DNA of 64,000 nucleotides from Halomonas organivorans (GTDB lineage: Bacteria > Pseudomonadota > Gammaproteobacteria > Pseudomonadales > Halomonadaceae). The position numbers and the translations under genes are program-made. Below the pieces are notes generated by a model. It was not told where the DNA came from. It saw only the letters and a program-made list of their open reading frames with translations, and did not search any database. The first letter of the stretch is position 1. Each line of letters opens with the position of its first letter. The stretch covers positions 1-64,000 of the forward strand of contig NZ_JACHXM010000004.1 of the NCBI RefSeq assembly GCF_014192055.1, read 5' to 3'. Shown here in pieces: positions 27,121 through 36,098 of the stretch.

Positions 27121-27732
27121 ATGCAGATCCTGACACTGGAACAGGGCACGCCCGAGTGGCATGCCGCCCGTCTGGGCATCGTCACCATGTCCGAGCTTAA
27201 GACGTTGCTGGTCAAGGGCAAGGGGCCGGGAGGCTTCGGTGCCGGTGCGATGAGCTACATGCATCAGCTGATCGGCGAGCGCATCACTGGCGAGCCGTCC
27301 GACGCCTTCCAGGGCAATACTCACACCCAGCGCGGCCACGAACTCGAGCCTGTGGCCCGAGAGCTCTATCACGAGGCCGCCGGCCTACCCCAGCTGGAGC
27401 AGATCGGCATCATCCTCAATCACGGGGTGGGCTACTCGCCGGACTGCCTGGTGGACAGCAACGGCCTGGTCGAGATCAAGACCAAGTTGCCCAAGTACCA
27501 GACCGAGCTGCTACTGGCCAACGAGCTGCCTCAGGAGCACGTGGCGCAGTGCCAGGGCGGCCTGTGGGTCAGCGAGCGGGAGTGGATCGACTTCGTCAGC
27601 TACTGGCCGGGGATGCCGCTGTTCGTGAAGCGTGCCTACCGGGACGAGGGAATGATCCGCACCATCGCCGAGCGGGTCGAGGCCTTCTACGAGGAGCTGG
27701 AGCGTCGCATGGCCATGGTCATGGCGGCTTGA
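27121..27732 (+). CDS. YqaJ/lambda-exonuclease-type recombinase nuclease
   Basis: 203 residues. The PD-(D/E)XK fold is recognisable: the start TPEWHAARLGIVTMSEL, the central GHELEPVARELY, and the catalytic region SPDCLVDSNGLVEIKTK (Asp, Glu-x-Lys) near residues 105-121, followed by HVAQCQGGLWVSERE. Such enzymes resect double-strand ends 5' to 3' so that the partner ERF protein can anneal the exposed strands. Last gene of the plus-strand operon. The hairpin at 27835-27870 lies downstream. Confidence 0.88.
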   Translation: MQILTLEQGTPEWHAARLGIVTMSELKTLLVKGKGPGGFGAGAMSYMHQLIGERITGEPSDAFQGNTHTQRGHELEPVARELYHEAAGLPQLEQIGIILNHGVGYSPDCLVDSNGLVEIKTKLPKYQTELLLANELPQEHVAQCQGGLWVSEREWIDFVSYWPGMPLFVKRAYRDEGMIRTIAERVEAFYEELERRMAMVMAA

Positions 27733-27834
27733 TGCCTGAAGATAACCTGGTGGATTTACACGCCTAGTGGTCGGCAGTGAGGAGATGGTGTCCTTCGCTG
27801 AGTGAGGATGTCTATGAAAAAATAACATGATAAT

Positions 27835-27870
27835 GCCGACACAGCTTCCTGCGTAGGAAGCTGTGTCGGC
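27835..27870. terminator. Long perfect hairpin between the recombination operon and alpA
   Basis: A 16-bp perfect stem (27835-27850 against 27855-27870) with a 4-nt loop. T-rich runs occur some 12 nt away on both sides (27891-27900 on plus; an A-run near 27815-27822 read on minus). It is best read as a bidirectional terminator between converging transcripts, though the T-runs are not adjacent. Confidence 0.55.
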
Positions 27871-27946
27871 TGGTAGGGCGGTATTTTTTTATTCGGCGGG
27901 AATGTTGCAGCTAAGTGGAATGACGAGCGTGGTTTTTTTACGCTGT

Positions 27947-28132
27947 TTATGCAAGGTCTCTTTCGGCTATTTTTTCTAGGATCCAGTCCTGAATTTCTTC
28001 CTCTACCCAGGCGACATTTCTTTCCCCCAAGGATACTGGTTTTGGGAATCTTTCTTCGGAAATGTATTTGTAAATGGTGGAGCGTGCAAGACCTGTAAGG
28101 CTGATGACATCTTTAAGCTTGATTAGTCTCAT
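27947..28132 (-). CDS. AlpA-family regulator/excisionase
   Basis: 61 residues from the ATG at 28132 (GGAGAAA ribosome site); an upstream ATG at 28156 would add 8 residues. The helix-turn-helix LKDVISLTGLARSTIYKYISEERFPKPVSLG is the AlpA/MerR-like DNA-binding fold of CP4-57 AlpA, which controls excision by its integrase. It lies beside the integrase on the same strand, separated by about 60 bp. Confidence 0.85.
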   Translation of the reverse strand: MRLIKLKDVISLTGLARSTIYKYISEERFPKPVSLGERNVAWVEEEIQDWILEKIAERDLA

Positions 28133-28192
28133 GGCGCTTTCTCCAAATTGGCTCATGAGATGTTGTTGGTGTGTAGAAATTTACGTTGTGAG

Positions 28193-29413
28193 TTAGGGCG
28201 GGTTGATTGCAGGCCCAAGAAGGTCTGCGACCTTGCTGATCGCTTCTTTTCGCTCGTCAAAGTAGTCGTAACGGTCGTAGATGCCTTCGACGCCCTTGAG
28301 CTTGTGATTCAAGCAACGCTCCGCGACATGCCCCGGTACACCAACCGCAGCGAGTAAGCTACGGCATGTGCGGCGCAGATCATGCACAGTAAACTCGGTG
28401 ATATCACCCATCCGGTTCTCTGGTTGCGGCTTCTTGCCAGGCTCCTTGCCGAATAGCTTGGCAATGGCACGATTCAGCGTGTCTTTGCCCATGTGGGCCC
28501 GCTTACTACTGCGGCGATTAGGGAAGACATAGTCCGAGCCGCAGGCACGGATCTTGAGCTCTTCCAGCCAGCCGATGGTTTGCGGGGGGAGGGGAATGAT
28601 GATCCCGGCGCCTGTCTTGCTGCGCTCACCGTTCAGGTTCCACCGGTCGTTCTTCAGGTCGAATTCTGACCACAGGGCTTCGGTCAGTTCGGTCTTACGT
28701 ACCCCTAGGACGAGCAGTAGCGCGCAGGCGAGGTAGTTGTCGCGGCTGAAGCTGTCGCTATTGTCTCTGAAGGCTTGGAAGACGTTCCGAATCTCATCGA
28801 GGCTCAAAACCCTATCGCGGCTTTTCTCAATGCCGCCTGCGTCGTTGACGTTGAAGGCTGATGCTGGGTTGTAAGTTAAAATTCCCAGCTTTATGGCGTG
28901 GTTGAACATCTGTTTAAGATACATCAGTGTATCATTAGCTATTGTCGGCCTTCCGCTGTTTGTTACTCTCCTAATTATTTCGCGGATATCAATTGGGGTG
29001 ACGGCATCCAGCGATCTACCCCCGATGAGGGGCGCCACTTCTTTTGTGTATATCCGCTTTGGAATAGCTGGGTGCTTGAGTCTTCTCTCTAGCTCCGGGT
29101 ACCAGTCTGCAAACAGGTCCTCCACTGTCCTGATGAAGGCTTGGCTATCGCGTTTGCGTTCCTCGATGGGGTCAAGGCCTTCGCGGATAGATTTTTGGTT
29201 TTCAACCGCTTTCGTCCGAGCCTCGGCGAGAGAGAGGTGGGCATGTTTGCCCAGCGTCATCTCACGCCGCTTGCCAAACAGCGTGTATCGCAACATCCAG
29301 TAAGGAGTTCCTTTCCTCGGTATCATCAGGTAGAGGCCGTTGCCGTCGCTGTAGCGCCCTGCTTTACCCTCCTTGACCAGCGACTGGCTCTTCTTGGCGG
29401 TAAGGCTTCCCAT
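28193..29413 (-). CDS. Tyrosine recombinase, P4/CP4-57-type integrase
   Basis: 406 residues from the ATG at 29413, which has a GAGGAAATA ribosome region; a TTG at 29449 would add 12 residues but lacks a site. The N-terminal DUF4102 arm-binding domain (YSDGNGLYLMIPRKG) and SAM-like core-binding domain precede the catalytic domain with Arg (LGVRKTEL), HDLRRTCRS (His-x-x-Arg), LNHKLKG and the Tyr nucleophile in IYDRYDYF. It lies at the element edge, reading away from yicC, and presumably integrates at the 3' end of that gene. Confidence 0.93.
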   Translation of the reverse strand: MGSLTAKKSQSLVKEGKAGRYSDGNGLYLMIPRKGTPYWMLRYTLFGKRREMTLGKHAHLSLAEARTKAVENQKSIREGLDPIEERKRDSQAFIRTVEDLFADWYPELERRLKHPAIPKRIYTKEVAPLIGGRSLDAVTPIDIREIIRRVTNSGRPTIANDTLMYLKQMFNHAIKLGILTYNPASAFNVNDAGGIEKSRDRVLSLDEIRNVFQAFRDNSDSFSRDNYLACALLLVLGVRKTELTEALWSEFDLKNDRWNLNGERSKTGAGIIIPLPPQTIGWLEELKIRACGSDYVFPNRRSSKRAHMGKDTLNRAIAKLFGKEPGKKPQPENRMGDITEFTVHDLRRTCRSLLAAVGVPGHVAERCLNHKLKGVEGIYDRYDYFDERKEAISKVADLLGPAINPP

Positions 29414-29775
29414 TATTTCCTCTCGTCCCCTGCGGGAAAAATAAAACAAACGACCGTTTATCAGCTGCTCGGACTAGATAGGCGGCTCAATGTCATATGA
29501 GCTCGTCACTGGCGCCCATTGGGCCTTTTTGCAACGGCATTAGAGTGCCAGCGGGCATCCCCACTTTCTCCCAGTCATGCACTCGGATCGACATGTCTGG
29601 GGAGTACCTATAAGGGTATGTGTCTGAGGGAGGGGGGGCAATGCTTTTTCTCCCCTGTTTACTCCCCGATATGATCTGGATTTCCGAGGAATTTGGTGGA
29701 CCTTTGTGGACTTGTTATGCCATTTTTTTATTTAAAAACAATAGATTAATGGTGGCTGGCGGCCTTTGGTGGGTG
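29414..29775. other. Element edge next to yicC, presumed right attachment region
   Basis: About 360 bp without a gene, AT-rich toward the right (a stretch of T and A runs at 29705-29750). It holds the integrase promoter and should contain the arm sites and the core attachment site at or overlapping the end of yicC. The direct repeat partner could not be found inside the window. Confidence 0.45.
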
Positions 29776-30639
29776 CTACTCAATATTCTGGATCTGCTCG
29801 CGCATCTGCTCGATCAGCACCTTGAGCTCCACGGCGCAGCGGGTGGTGTCGGCGACCACCGATTTCGACGATAGCGTGTTGGCCTCGCGGTTGAGCTCCT
29901 GCATCAGGAAGTCCAGGCGCCGGCCGATGGGTCCCTTCTGCTTGAGCTGGCGCTCGACCTCACCGACGTGAGTCTCCAGGCGGTCGAGCTCCTCGGCCAC
30001 GTCGGCTTTCTGGGCCAGCAGCACCAGCTCGGCCTCCAGACGCTGGGGGTCGAGCTCGGTGCGCATCTCGGCGAGGCGCTCGAGCAGCTGGGCGCGCTGG
30101 CGCTCGAGGATCCCGGGCAGCAGGCGGCGGACCTCGGCGACCTGGGTGCGAATACCCGTCAGCCTCTCGCGGATCAGTTCGGCGAGCTGGTCGCCCTCGC
30201 GTGCGCGGCCGGCGACCAGGTCGTCCAGGGCCACGTCGAACAGGGCGCGTGCCTCGGCCTTGATGGCCTCGAGATCGAGCCCGGGTGCCTCGAGTACGCC
30301 GGGATGGTCGAGCAGCGCCAGGGCATCGGGCAGCGGCGCCTCGGGAATGGCCTCGCGCACCTCGCCCAGCGCCGCACCCAGGGCGCGCAGTCGGTCGTGA
30401 TTGACGGCGGCGTCGGCGCTGCGCTCGGCCGGGTCGAAGCGCAGCGTGCACTCCACCTTGCCGCGGGCCAGGTGGCTCCGCAGGGCATCGCGGAAAGCGG
30501 GTTCCAGGTCGCGCAGGGCTTCGGGCAGCCGGAAGTGGGGGTCGAGGTAGCGCTGGTTGACCGATCGCAGCTCCAACTGCAGCCGTCCCCAGTCGGCATC
30601 GCGGTCCTGCCGCGAGAAGGCGGTCATGCTGTGCACCAT
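29776..30639 (-). CDS. yicC: YicC endoribonuclease
   Basis: 287 residues from the ATG at 30639, the same length as E. coli YicC; upstream starts in frame lack family sequence. The N-terminal MVHSMTAFSR, RSVNQRYLDPHFRLPE and C-terminal GRRLDFLMQELNREANTLSSKS segments are signatures, and the protein ends QMREQIQNIE as in E. coli. YicC-family proteins cleave RNA. The gene is divergent from rph. Its 3' end borders the integrative element; the reading frame is intact, so the element restores the end of the gene, as expected for such insertions. Confidence 0.96.
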   Translation of the reverse strand: MVHSMTAFSRQDRDADWGRLQLELRSVNQRYLDPHFRLPEALRDLEPAFRDALRSHLARGKVECTLRFDPAERSADAAVNHDRLRALGAALGEVREAIPEAPLPDALALLDHPGVLEAPGLDLEAIKAEARALFDVALDDLVAGRAREGDQLAELIRERLTGIRTQVAEVRRLLPGILERQRAQLLERLAEMRTELDPQRLEAELVLLAQKADVAEELDRLETHVGEVERQLKQKGPIGRRLDFLMQELNREANTLSSKSVVADTTRCAVELKVLIEQMREQIQNIE

Positions 30640-30752
30640 GGAGTGGGCTCCTGTGGAACGATCGATGTCGGGAAACGAGCCAGTGTAACTGATTCCCCCG
30701 GTAGTCCGTGTAGAATGGCCGGCCATCCATTCCCGATTGCGAGAGAGGTGCC

Positions 30753-31490
30753 ATGTCTCCGGACTTCCGGCGTCCCAGCGGACGCACCCCCGACCAGCCC
30801 CGCGACATCCGTTTGACCCGCGATTACACCCGCCATGCCGAGGGGTCGGTGCTGGTGGAGTTCGGCGATACCAAGGTGCTGTGCAATGCCAGCGTCGAGG
30901 CTGGCGTGCCGCGTTGGCTGCGCGGCAAGAAGCAGGGCTGGGTCACCGCCGAGTACGGCATGCTGCCCCGTGCGACCCACACCCGCGGCGGTCGCGAGGC
31001 GACCCGCGGCAAGCAGGGCGGTCGCACGCTGGAGATCCAGCGGCTGATCGGGCGCTCGCTGCGCGCGGCGGTGAACCTGAAGAAACTCGGCGAGTTCACC
31101 ATCACCGTGGACTGCGACGTCATCCAGGCCGATGGCGGCACACGTACGGCATCCATCACCGGCGGCTGCGTGGCGCTGGTCGATGCCCTGCGCTACCTGC
31201 AGCGCGAGAAGCTGATCAAGAGCGATCCCTTCCATCAGCTGGTGAGCTCGGTCTCGGTGGGCATCTTCCAGGGTGTGCCGGTGGTCGATCTGGACTATCC
31301 GGAGGACTCTCGCGCCGGCACCGACATGAACGTGGTGATGGCCGAGGGTGGCGGGCTGATCGAAGTGCAGGGCACCGCCGAGTCGGGCACCTACAGCCGT
31401 GCCGAGCTCGATGCCATGCTCGATCTGGCCGAGAAGGCCGGCGGCGAGCTGTTCGACCATCAGCGCGAGGCGCTGGGCATCCGCCGCTGA
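30753..31490 (+). CDS. rph: Ribonuclease PH
   Basis: 245 residues. A phosphorolytic 3' to 5' exoribonuclease that trims tRNA precursors. The start region ([25 protein letters not shown]), [39 protein letters not shown] and [19 protein letters not shown] are all textbook. Divergent from yicC and convergent with crc, with a strong hairpin between. Confidence 0.97.
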   Translation: MSPDFRRPSGRTPDQPRDIRLTRDYTRHAEGSVLVEFGDTKVLCNASVEAGVPRWLRGKKQGWVTAEYGMLPRATHTRGGREATRGKQGGRTLEIQRLIGRSLRAAVNLKKLGEFTITVDCDVIQADGGTRTASITGGCVALVDALRYLQREKLIKSDPFHQLVSSVSVGIFQGVPVVDLDYPEDSRAGTDMNVVMAEGGGLIEVQGTAESGTYSRAELDAMLDLAEKAGGELFDHQREALGIRR

Positions 31491-31554
31491 GGTGGAGGAA
31501 ACGGATTGATTTCCGCACTTGGCAGGAGTGCAGCAGACAATCAGTGTTTCCCTA

Positions 31555-31590
31555 ACGCAGCACGCCGGCCACTAGGCCGGCGTGCTGCGT
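31555..31590. terminator. Bidirectional hairpin between rph and crc
   Basis: A 16-bp perfect stem (31555-31570 and 31575-31590) with an ACTA loop, lying between the 3' ends of convergent genes. No long T-run, but the stem is very stable. Confidence 0.65.
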
Positions 31591-31626
31591 CATGCCTGGG
31601 GCATGACGGCGACGAAGGGAGGCGAC

Positions 31627-32394
31627 TCAGAGCGGCAGGTCGTACTCGACGATCAGCGGCGCGTACTCGGAGAAGGTCGCGTCGTAGTCGATCCAGGCGT
31701 CCACCACGTGGCGGCGGAAGTTGGGGCCGACCAGCTGGTAGTCGATGCGCCAGCCTTCCTGGCGCTCGCGGGGCTGGTCCTGATCCAGCGCCGGCCACCA
31801 GGTGTATTCGCCGGCGTCGCGGTTGATCTCGCGGAAGGTGTCGATGAAGCCGGTCGGGCCGAGCACCTGGTCCATCCAGGCGCGCTCCTCGGGCTTGAAG
31901 CCGGGGGTCGTCTGGTTATCGGCCCAGTTCTCCAGGTCGATCGTCTTGTGGGCGATGTGCCAGGTGCCGCAGATGATGTACTCGCGGCGCTTGCGAGCCA
32001 TCTTGGCCAGGTACTCCTGGTACTGGGCCATGAACGACTGCTTGGCGGCCGGATCGCTGCCGTCGGGCATCAGGAAGCTGGCGATGCTGAAGCGGTCGTA
32101 GTCGGCCTGCAGGAAGCGTGCTTCGTGGTCGCACTGGGGGAAGCCCAGGCCGTACATGATCGCCTTGGGGATCTTGCGGCAATACAGGCCGACGCCGGAG
32201 AAACCGTCCTGTTCGGCATCGAGGAAATAGCCCTCGTAGCCTTCCGGATAAAGGATGCTGTCGTCGAGCTCGAAACTCTTGGCCTTGAGGTTCTGCACGC
32301 AGACGACGTCGGCATCCTGGTTGGCCAGCCAGTCGAGGAAGCCTCGGCCGACCGCCTCGCGGATGCCATTGACATTGATGGTGGCGATTTTCAT
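31627..32394 (-). CDS. crc: Catabolite repression control protein Crc (exonuclease III fold, catalytic residues lost)
   Basis: 255 residues with the exonuclease III/EEP fold (NVNGIREAVGRGFLDWL, ERAWMDQVLG, YTWWPALD, GWRIDYQLVGP). The catalytic residues of exonuclease III are missing: the metal-binding Glu is Asn35 (VQNLKA), the GDxN motif is GTWH (143-146), and the SDHxP motif is SEYAP (242-246). The same positions are lost in Pseudomonas Crc, and the neighbourhood yicC-rph-crc-pyrE is the Pseudomonas order. Crc works with Hfq to block translation of catabolic mRNAs. An automatic label of exodeoxyribonuclease III would be wrong. Confidence 0.85.
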   Translation of the reverse strand: MKIATINVNGIREAVGRGFLDWLANQDADVVCVQNLKAKSFELDDSILYPEGYEGYFLDAEQDGFSGVGLYCRKIPKAIMYGLGFPQCDHEARFLQADYDRFSIASFLMPDGSDPAAKQSFMAQYQEYLAKMARKRREYIICGTWHIAHKTIDLENWADNQTTPGFKPEERAWMDQVLGPTGFIDTFREINRDAGEYTWWPALDQDQPRERQEGWRIDYQLVGPNFRRHVVDAWIDYDATFSEYAPLIVEYDLPL

Positions 32395-32485
32395 ACATGG
32401 TCCCTTTTGCGTCGCGCGTGTATGATACCCGACGTTTCGACGTTTGGGTAAATGGCGTCCGCCAATAAACGTGATAGGAGGCTCC

Positions 32486-33166
32486 GTGGCCGCATCGACC
32501 CTGCAACCCTACCAGCAGGCCTTCATCGAGTTCGCCATCGAGCAGGGCGTGCTGCGTTTCGGCGAGTTCACTCTCAAGTCCGGGCGCGTCAGCCCCTATT
32601 TCTTCAACGCCGGCCTGTTCAAGACCGGCCGTGCCCTGGCCGAGCTGGGCCGCTTCTACGCCCAGGCCATCGCCGACAGCGGCCTCGAGTCCGACGTGCT
32701 GTTCGGCCCGGCCTACAAGGGCATTCCGCTGGCCGCTTCCACCGCGGTGGCCCTGGCGGATCATCATGACCTCGATCTGCCCTATGCGTTCAATCGCAAG
32801 GAGGCCAAGGCTCACGGCGAAGGCGGTAACATCGTCGGCGCCGAGCTTGCCGGCCGCATCCTGATCATCGACGACGTCATCACCGCCGGCACCGCCATCC
32901 GCGAGGTGATGGGGCTGATCGAGGGCGCCGGGGCCGAGGCCGCCGGTGTGGTGGTCGCCCTGGATCGCCAGGAGCGCGGCGGTGACGACAGCGATCCGCG
33001 CAGCGCCATCCAGCAGGTCGAGGCCGCCTACGGCATGCCGGTGTTGAGCATCGTCACCCTGGACATGGTGCTCGAGTACCTCGAGGTGCATGCCGGCGAG
33101 GCGCTGCGCGGCCATGCCGAGGCGATTCGCGCCTATCGCGACCGCTACGGCGTGGCCCAGGGCTGA
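32486..33166 (+). CDS. pyrE: Orotate phosphoribosyltransferase
   Basis: 226 residues from the GTG at 32486, chosen for the TAGGAGG ribosome site just before it; the TTG at 32444 has none. The enzyme joins orotate and PRPP to make OMP in pyrimidine synthesis. The PRPP motif [32 protein letters not shown] and [12 protein letters not shown] are clear. Divergent from crc across about 90 bp. Confidence 0.96.
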   Translation: MAASTLQPYQQAFIEFAIEQGVLRFGEFTLKSGRVSPYFFNAGLFKTGRALAELGRFYAQAIADSGLESDVLFGPAYKGIPLAASTAVALADHHDLDLPYAFNRKEAKAHGEGGNIVGAELAGRILIIDDVITAGTAIREVMGLIEGAGAEAAGVVVALDRQERGGDDSDPRSAIQQVEAAYGMPVLSIVTLDMVLEYLEVHAGEALRGHAEAIRAYRDRYGVAQG

Positions 33167-33275
33167 ACGGCCGTCGCGCCCGGAGGGATATGCTTCCGCC
33201 TCGTCGCCGCGCCGGTTTCTCGGGCCCCCGTCGGGGCCCGAGCGCGTTGTCGGTCCAGTATATCAGGAGTCATCG

Positions 33276-33827
33276 ATGCTCGACGTGGTGCTCTACCAGC
33301 CCGAGATTCCCCCCAACACCGGTAACCTGATTCGACTGTGCGCCAATACCGGCTTCCGGCTGCACCTGATCGAGCCGCTGGGCTTCACCCTCGACGACAA
33401 GCGGCTGCGCCGCGCCGGCCTCGACTATCACGAGTGGGCCCGCGTGCGAGTGCACCGGAGCTGGGAAGCCTTCCTCGCGGCGGTGGCCCCGACGCGGGTA
33501 TTCGCCGTCTCGACCCGGGGGCGCGTCGGCTATCACGAGCCTGCCTACCGGGAAGGCGACGCCCTGGTCTTCGGCCCCGAGACCCGCGGCCTGCCCCAGG
33601 CGATGCTGGATGCCTTGCCCGAGGCGCAACGCCTGCGTATCCCCATGCTGCCCGAGAGCCGTAGCCTGAACCTGTCCAACGCCGCCGCGGTGCTGGTCTT
33701 TGAAGCCTGGCGCCAGATGGGATTCGTGGGGGCCGGCCATCCGGGGTCCGGCCTCCCGGGGGCCGGCCAGCCGGAGGCGGCACTGTCCAAGAGCGAACCG
33801 GCCGCCACGCCGAGGAGCGACGCATGA
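33276..33827 (+). CDS. trmL: tRNA (cytidine/uridine-34-2'-O)-methyltransferase TrmL
   Basis: 183 residues from the ATG at 33276, with a CAGGAG ribosome site. SPOUT methyltransferase motifs are present: [24 protein letters not shown], and [17 protein letters not shown]. It methylates the wobble nucleotide of tRNA-Leu. The last 30 residues are a low-complexity Gly/Pro/Ala tail absent from E. coli TrmL. The stop overlaps the start of rep (ATGA), so the two are coupled. Confidence 0.93.
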   Translation: MLDVVLYQPEIPPNTGNLIRLCANTGFRLHLIEPLGFTLDDKRLRRAGLDYHEWARVRVHRSWEAFLAAVAPTRVFAVSTRGRVGYHEPAYREGDALVFGPETRGLPQAMLDALPEAQRLRIPMLPESRSLNLSNAAAVLVFEAWRQMGFVGAGHPGSGLPGAGQPEAALSKSEPAATPRSDA

Positions 33828-35881
33828 CCCAGAGCATCGCCAGCCGCATCGCCAAGCTCAATCCGCGCCAGCAGGAGGCGGTGCGCGCCATCGACGGCCC
33901 CTGCCTGGTGCTGGCCGGGGCCGGCTCGGGCAAGACCAGCGTGATCACCACCAAGATCGCTTACCTGGTGCAGGAGTGCGGCATGAGCGCCCGGCGCATC
34001 GCCGCCGTGACCTTTACCAACAAGGCCGCCCGGGAGATGAAGGAGCGGGTGGGCAAGATGCTTCAGGGCCGCCAGGGTCACGGCCTGACGGTGTCGACCT
34101 TTCATACGCTCGGCCTCAACATCATCCGCGGCGAGCTCAAGGCGCTGGGCTACAAGCCGGGCTTCTCGCTGTTCGACCCCGAGGATGCCAAGGCGCTGCT
34201 GCGCGACCTGATGAACAAGGACGCCCAGGTCGACGCCGAGGCGATCAATCAGGTCCAGGCGACCATCTCCAACTGGAAGAACGACCTGGTGCTGCCCGGT
34301 CAGGCGCTGTCGCACGCGGCCAGCGAGGACGAGCTGTTCGCCGCCCGGGTCTACGAGGCCTACGGCCGCCACCTCAAGGCCTACAACGCGGTGGACTTCG
34401 ACGACCTGATCCTGCTGCCGGTGACCCTGCTGCGCGATGATCCCGAGGCCCTCTCTCGGTGGCGCAAACGCATCCACTACATGCTGGTGGACGAGTACCA
34501 GGACACCAACGTCAGCCAGTACCAGCTGGTGCAGCTGCTGATGGCCGAGCGTCAGACCTTCACCGTGGTCGGCGACGACGACCAGTCGATCTACGCCTGG
34601 CGCGGCGCGCGGCCCGAGAACCTGGTGACCCTGGGCGAGGACTTCCCGCGCCTGAACGTGATCAAGCTGGAGCAGAACTATCGCTCCACCGGTACCATCC
34701 TGCGTGCGGCGAACACCTTGATCGCCAATAACCCCCACGTCTACGAGAAGACCCTATGGTCCGACATGGGCCAGGGCGCGGCGATCCGCGTGGTGGTCAA
34801 CCGCCACGAAGAGGCAGAAGCCGAGCGGGTGGCCAGCGAGATCCTCACTCGGCGCATCAAGGAGCGCGCGGAGTGGCGTGACTTCGCGGTGCTCTACCGC
34901 GGCAACTTCCAGGCCCGGCTGCTGGAGCTGAAGCTGCAGCACTACCAGATTCCCTACAAGCTCTCCGGTGGCACCTCCTTCTTCTCGCGCAACGAGATCA
35001 AGGACGCCATGGCCTACCTGCGGCTGCTGATCAATCCCGCCGACGACAGCGCCTTCCTGCGCATCGTCAACGTGCCGCGCCGCGAGATCGGGCCGACCAC
35101 CCTGGAGAAGCTTGCCAACTATGCCACCGAGCGCGGCGGCTCGCTGTTCGCCGCCTGCCAGGAGCTGGGGCTGGCCGAACAGCTGCCGGTCCGAGCCGTC
35201 GAGCGTCTGGGCAGGTTTACCCACTTTATCGAGGGCGTGCGTCGGCGCATGGACCAGGGCGACGCCATCTCCGCCATCCGCGAGATGCTGCGTGACATGG
35301 ACTACGAGGCCTGGCTCTACCAGAACGCCAGCGCCCCGACCATCGCCGAGCGGCGCATGGCCAACGTCTGGACGCTGATCGACCAGCTCGAGAAATCGAT
35401 GGGTGCCGATCCCGAGGAGGAAGCCGCCAGCACGACCACCGAGACCGACGGCGTGGAGGCGGCGATCTCGCGGCTGGTGCTGCGCGATATTCTCGAGCAG
35501 CAGGCCGAGGAGGACGACTCCGACCGCGTGCAGCTGTTGACCATGCACGCCTCCAAGGGCCTGGAGTTTCCCCACGTCTATCTGATGGGCCTCGAGGAGG
35601 AGCTGCTGCCGCACCGCAACGCCATCGAGGTGGGCACGGTCGAGGAGGAGCGTCGCCTGGCCTATGTGGGCATCACTCGGGCGCGGCGCACCCTGACCAT
35701 GACTCTGGCGCGCCAGCGCAAGGCCTACGGCGAGTTGATGGACTGCACGCCGAGCCGCTTCCTCGACGAGCTGCCCGAGGATGCCCTGGAGTGGGAGGGA
35801 CGGCCCGATCGCGAGGACCCGGAGAAGAAGCAGGCGCGTGGCAAGGACGCCTTGGCGGGGATTCGCTCGCTGCTGGGATAA
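33824..35881 (+). CDS. rep: ATP-dependent DNA helicase Rep
   Basis: 685 residues, usual for Rep. Superfamily 1A motifs are all visible: Q-motif (LNPRQQEAV), Walker A AGAGSGKT (31-38), [10 protein letters not shown], Walker [47 protein letters not shown], and [13 protein letters not shown] 3' to 5' helicase that clears protein roadblocks ahead of the replication fork. Overlaps trmL by four bases. The C-terminal 30 residues are charged and variable. Confidence 0.96.
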   Translation: MTQSIASRIAKLNPRQQEAVRAIDGPCLVLAGAGSGKTSVITTKIAYLVQECGMSARRIAAVTFTNKAAREMKERVGKMLQGRQGHGLTVSTFHTLGLNIIRGELKALGYKPGFSLFDPEDAKALLRDLMNKDAQVDAEAINQVQATISNWKNDLVLPGQALSHAASEDELFAARVYEAYGRHLKAYNAVDFDDLILLPVTLLRDDPEALSRWRKRIHYMLVDEYQDTNVSQYQLVQLLMAERQTFTVVGDDDQSIYAWRGARPENLVTLGEDFPRLNVIKLEQNYRSTGTILRAANTLIANNPHVYEKTLWSDMGQGAAIRVVVNRHEEAEAERVASEILTRRIKERAEWRDFAVLYRGNFQARLLELKLQHYQIPYKLSGGTSFFSRNEIKDAMAYLRLLINPADDSAFLRIVNVPRREIGPTTLEKLANYATERGGSLFAACQELGLAEQLPVRAVERLGRFTHFIEGVRRRMDQGDAISAIREMLRDMDYEAWLYQNASAPTIAERRMANVWTLIDQLEKSMGADPEEEAASTTTETDGVEAAISRLVLRDILEQQAEEDDSDRVQLLTMHASKGLEFPHVYLMGLEEELLPHRNAIEVGTVEEERRLAYVGITRARRTLTMTLARQRKAYGELMDCTPSRFLDELPEDALEWEGRPDREDPEKKQARGKDALAGIRSLLG

Positions 35882-35884
35882 TCG

Positions 35885-36021
35885 TGGCTGCGGGCTGCGG
35901 GCTGCGGGCTGCGGGCTGCGGGCTGCGGGCTGCGGGCTGCGGGCTGCGGGCTGCGGGCTGCGGGCTGCGGGCTGCGGGCTGTGGGCTGCGGACTGCGGAC
36001 TGCGAGCTGCGGGCTGCGGAC
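35885..36021. repeat. Heptanucleotide tandem repeat after rep
   Basis: About 19 copies of a GGGCTGC unit. The first dozen or so are identical; the last five carry single changes (GGGCTGT, GGACTGC, GAGCTGC). The array starts within a few bases of the rep stop codon. Open frames across it (for example a Pro/Gln/Ala/Arg/Ser repeat on minus) are artefacts of the heptamer. Confidence 0.95.
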
Positions 36022-36098
36022 TCGCGACGCATCCCATGACCATGGCAGAACGCCGGCGGGGCGCCGATTGGCGCCCCACGTCGTCTCGGCGACCGCGT

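Noticed and set aside
29620..29874. Plus-strand frame crossing the element edge into yicC
   Set aside because: It overlaps the intact 3' end of yicC antisense and has no ribosome site or family sequence.
31627..32394. Annotation as active exodeoxyribonuclease III (xthA)
   Set aside because: Catalytic Glu, GDxN and SDHxP residues are all replaced, and the neighbourhood matches Pseudomonas crc.
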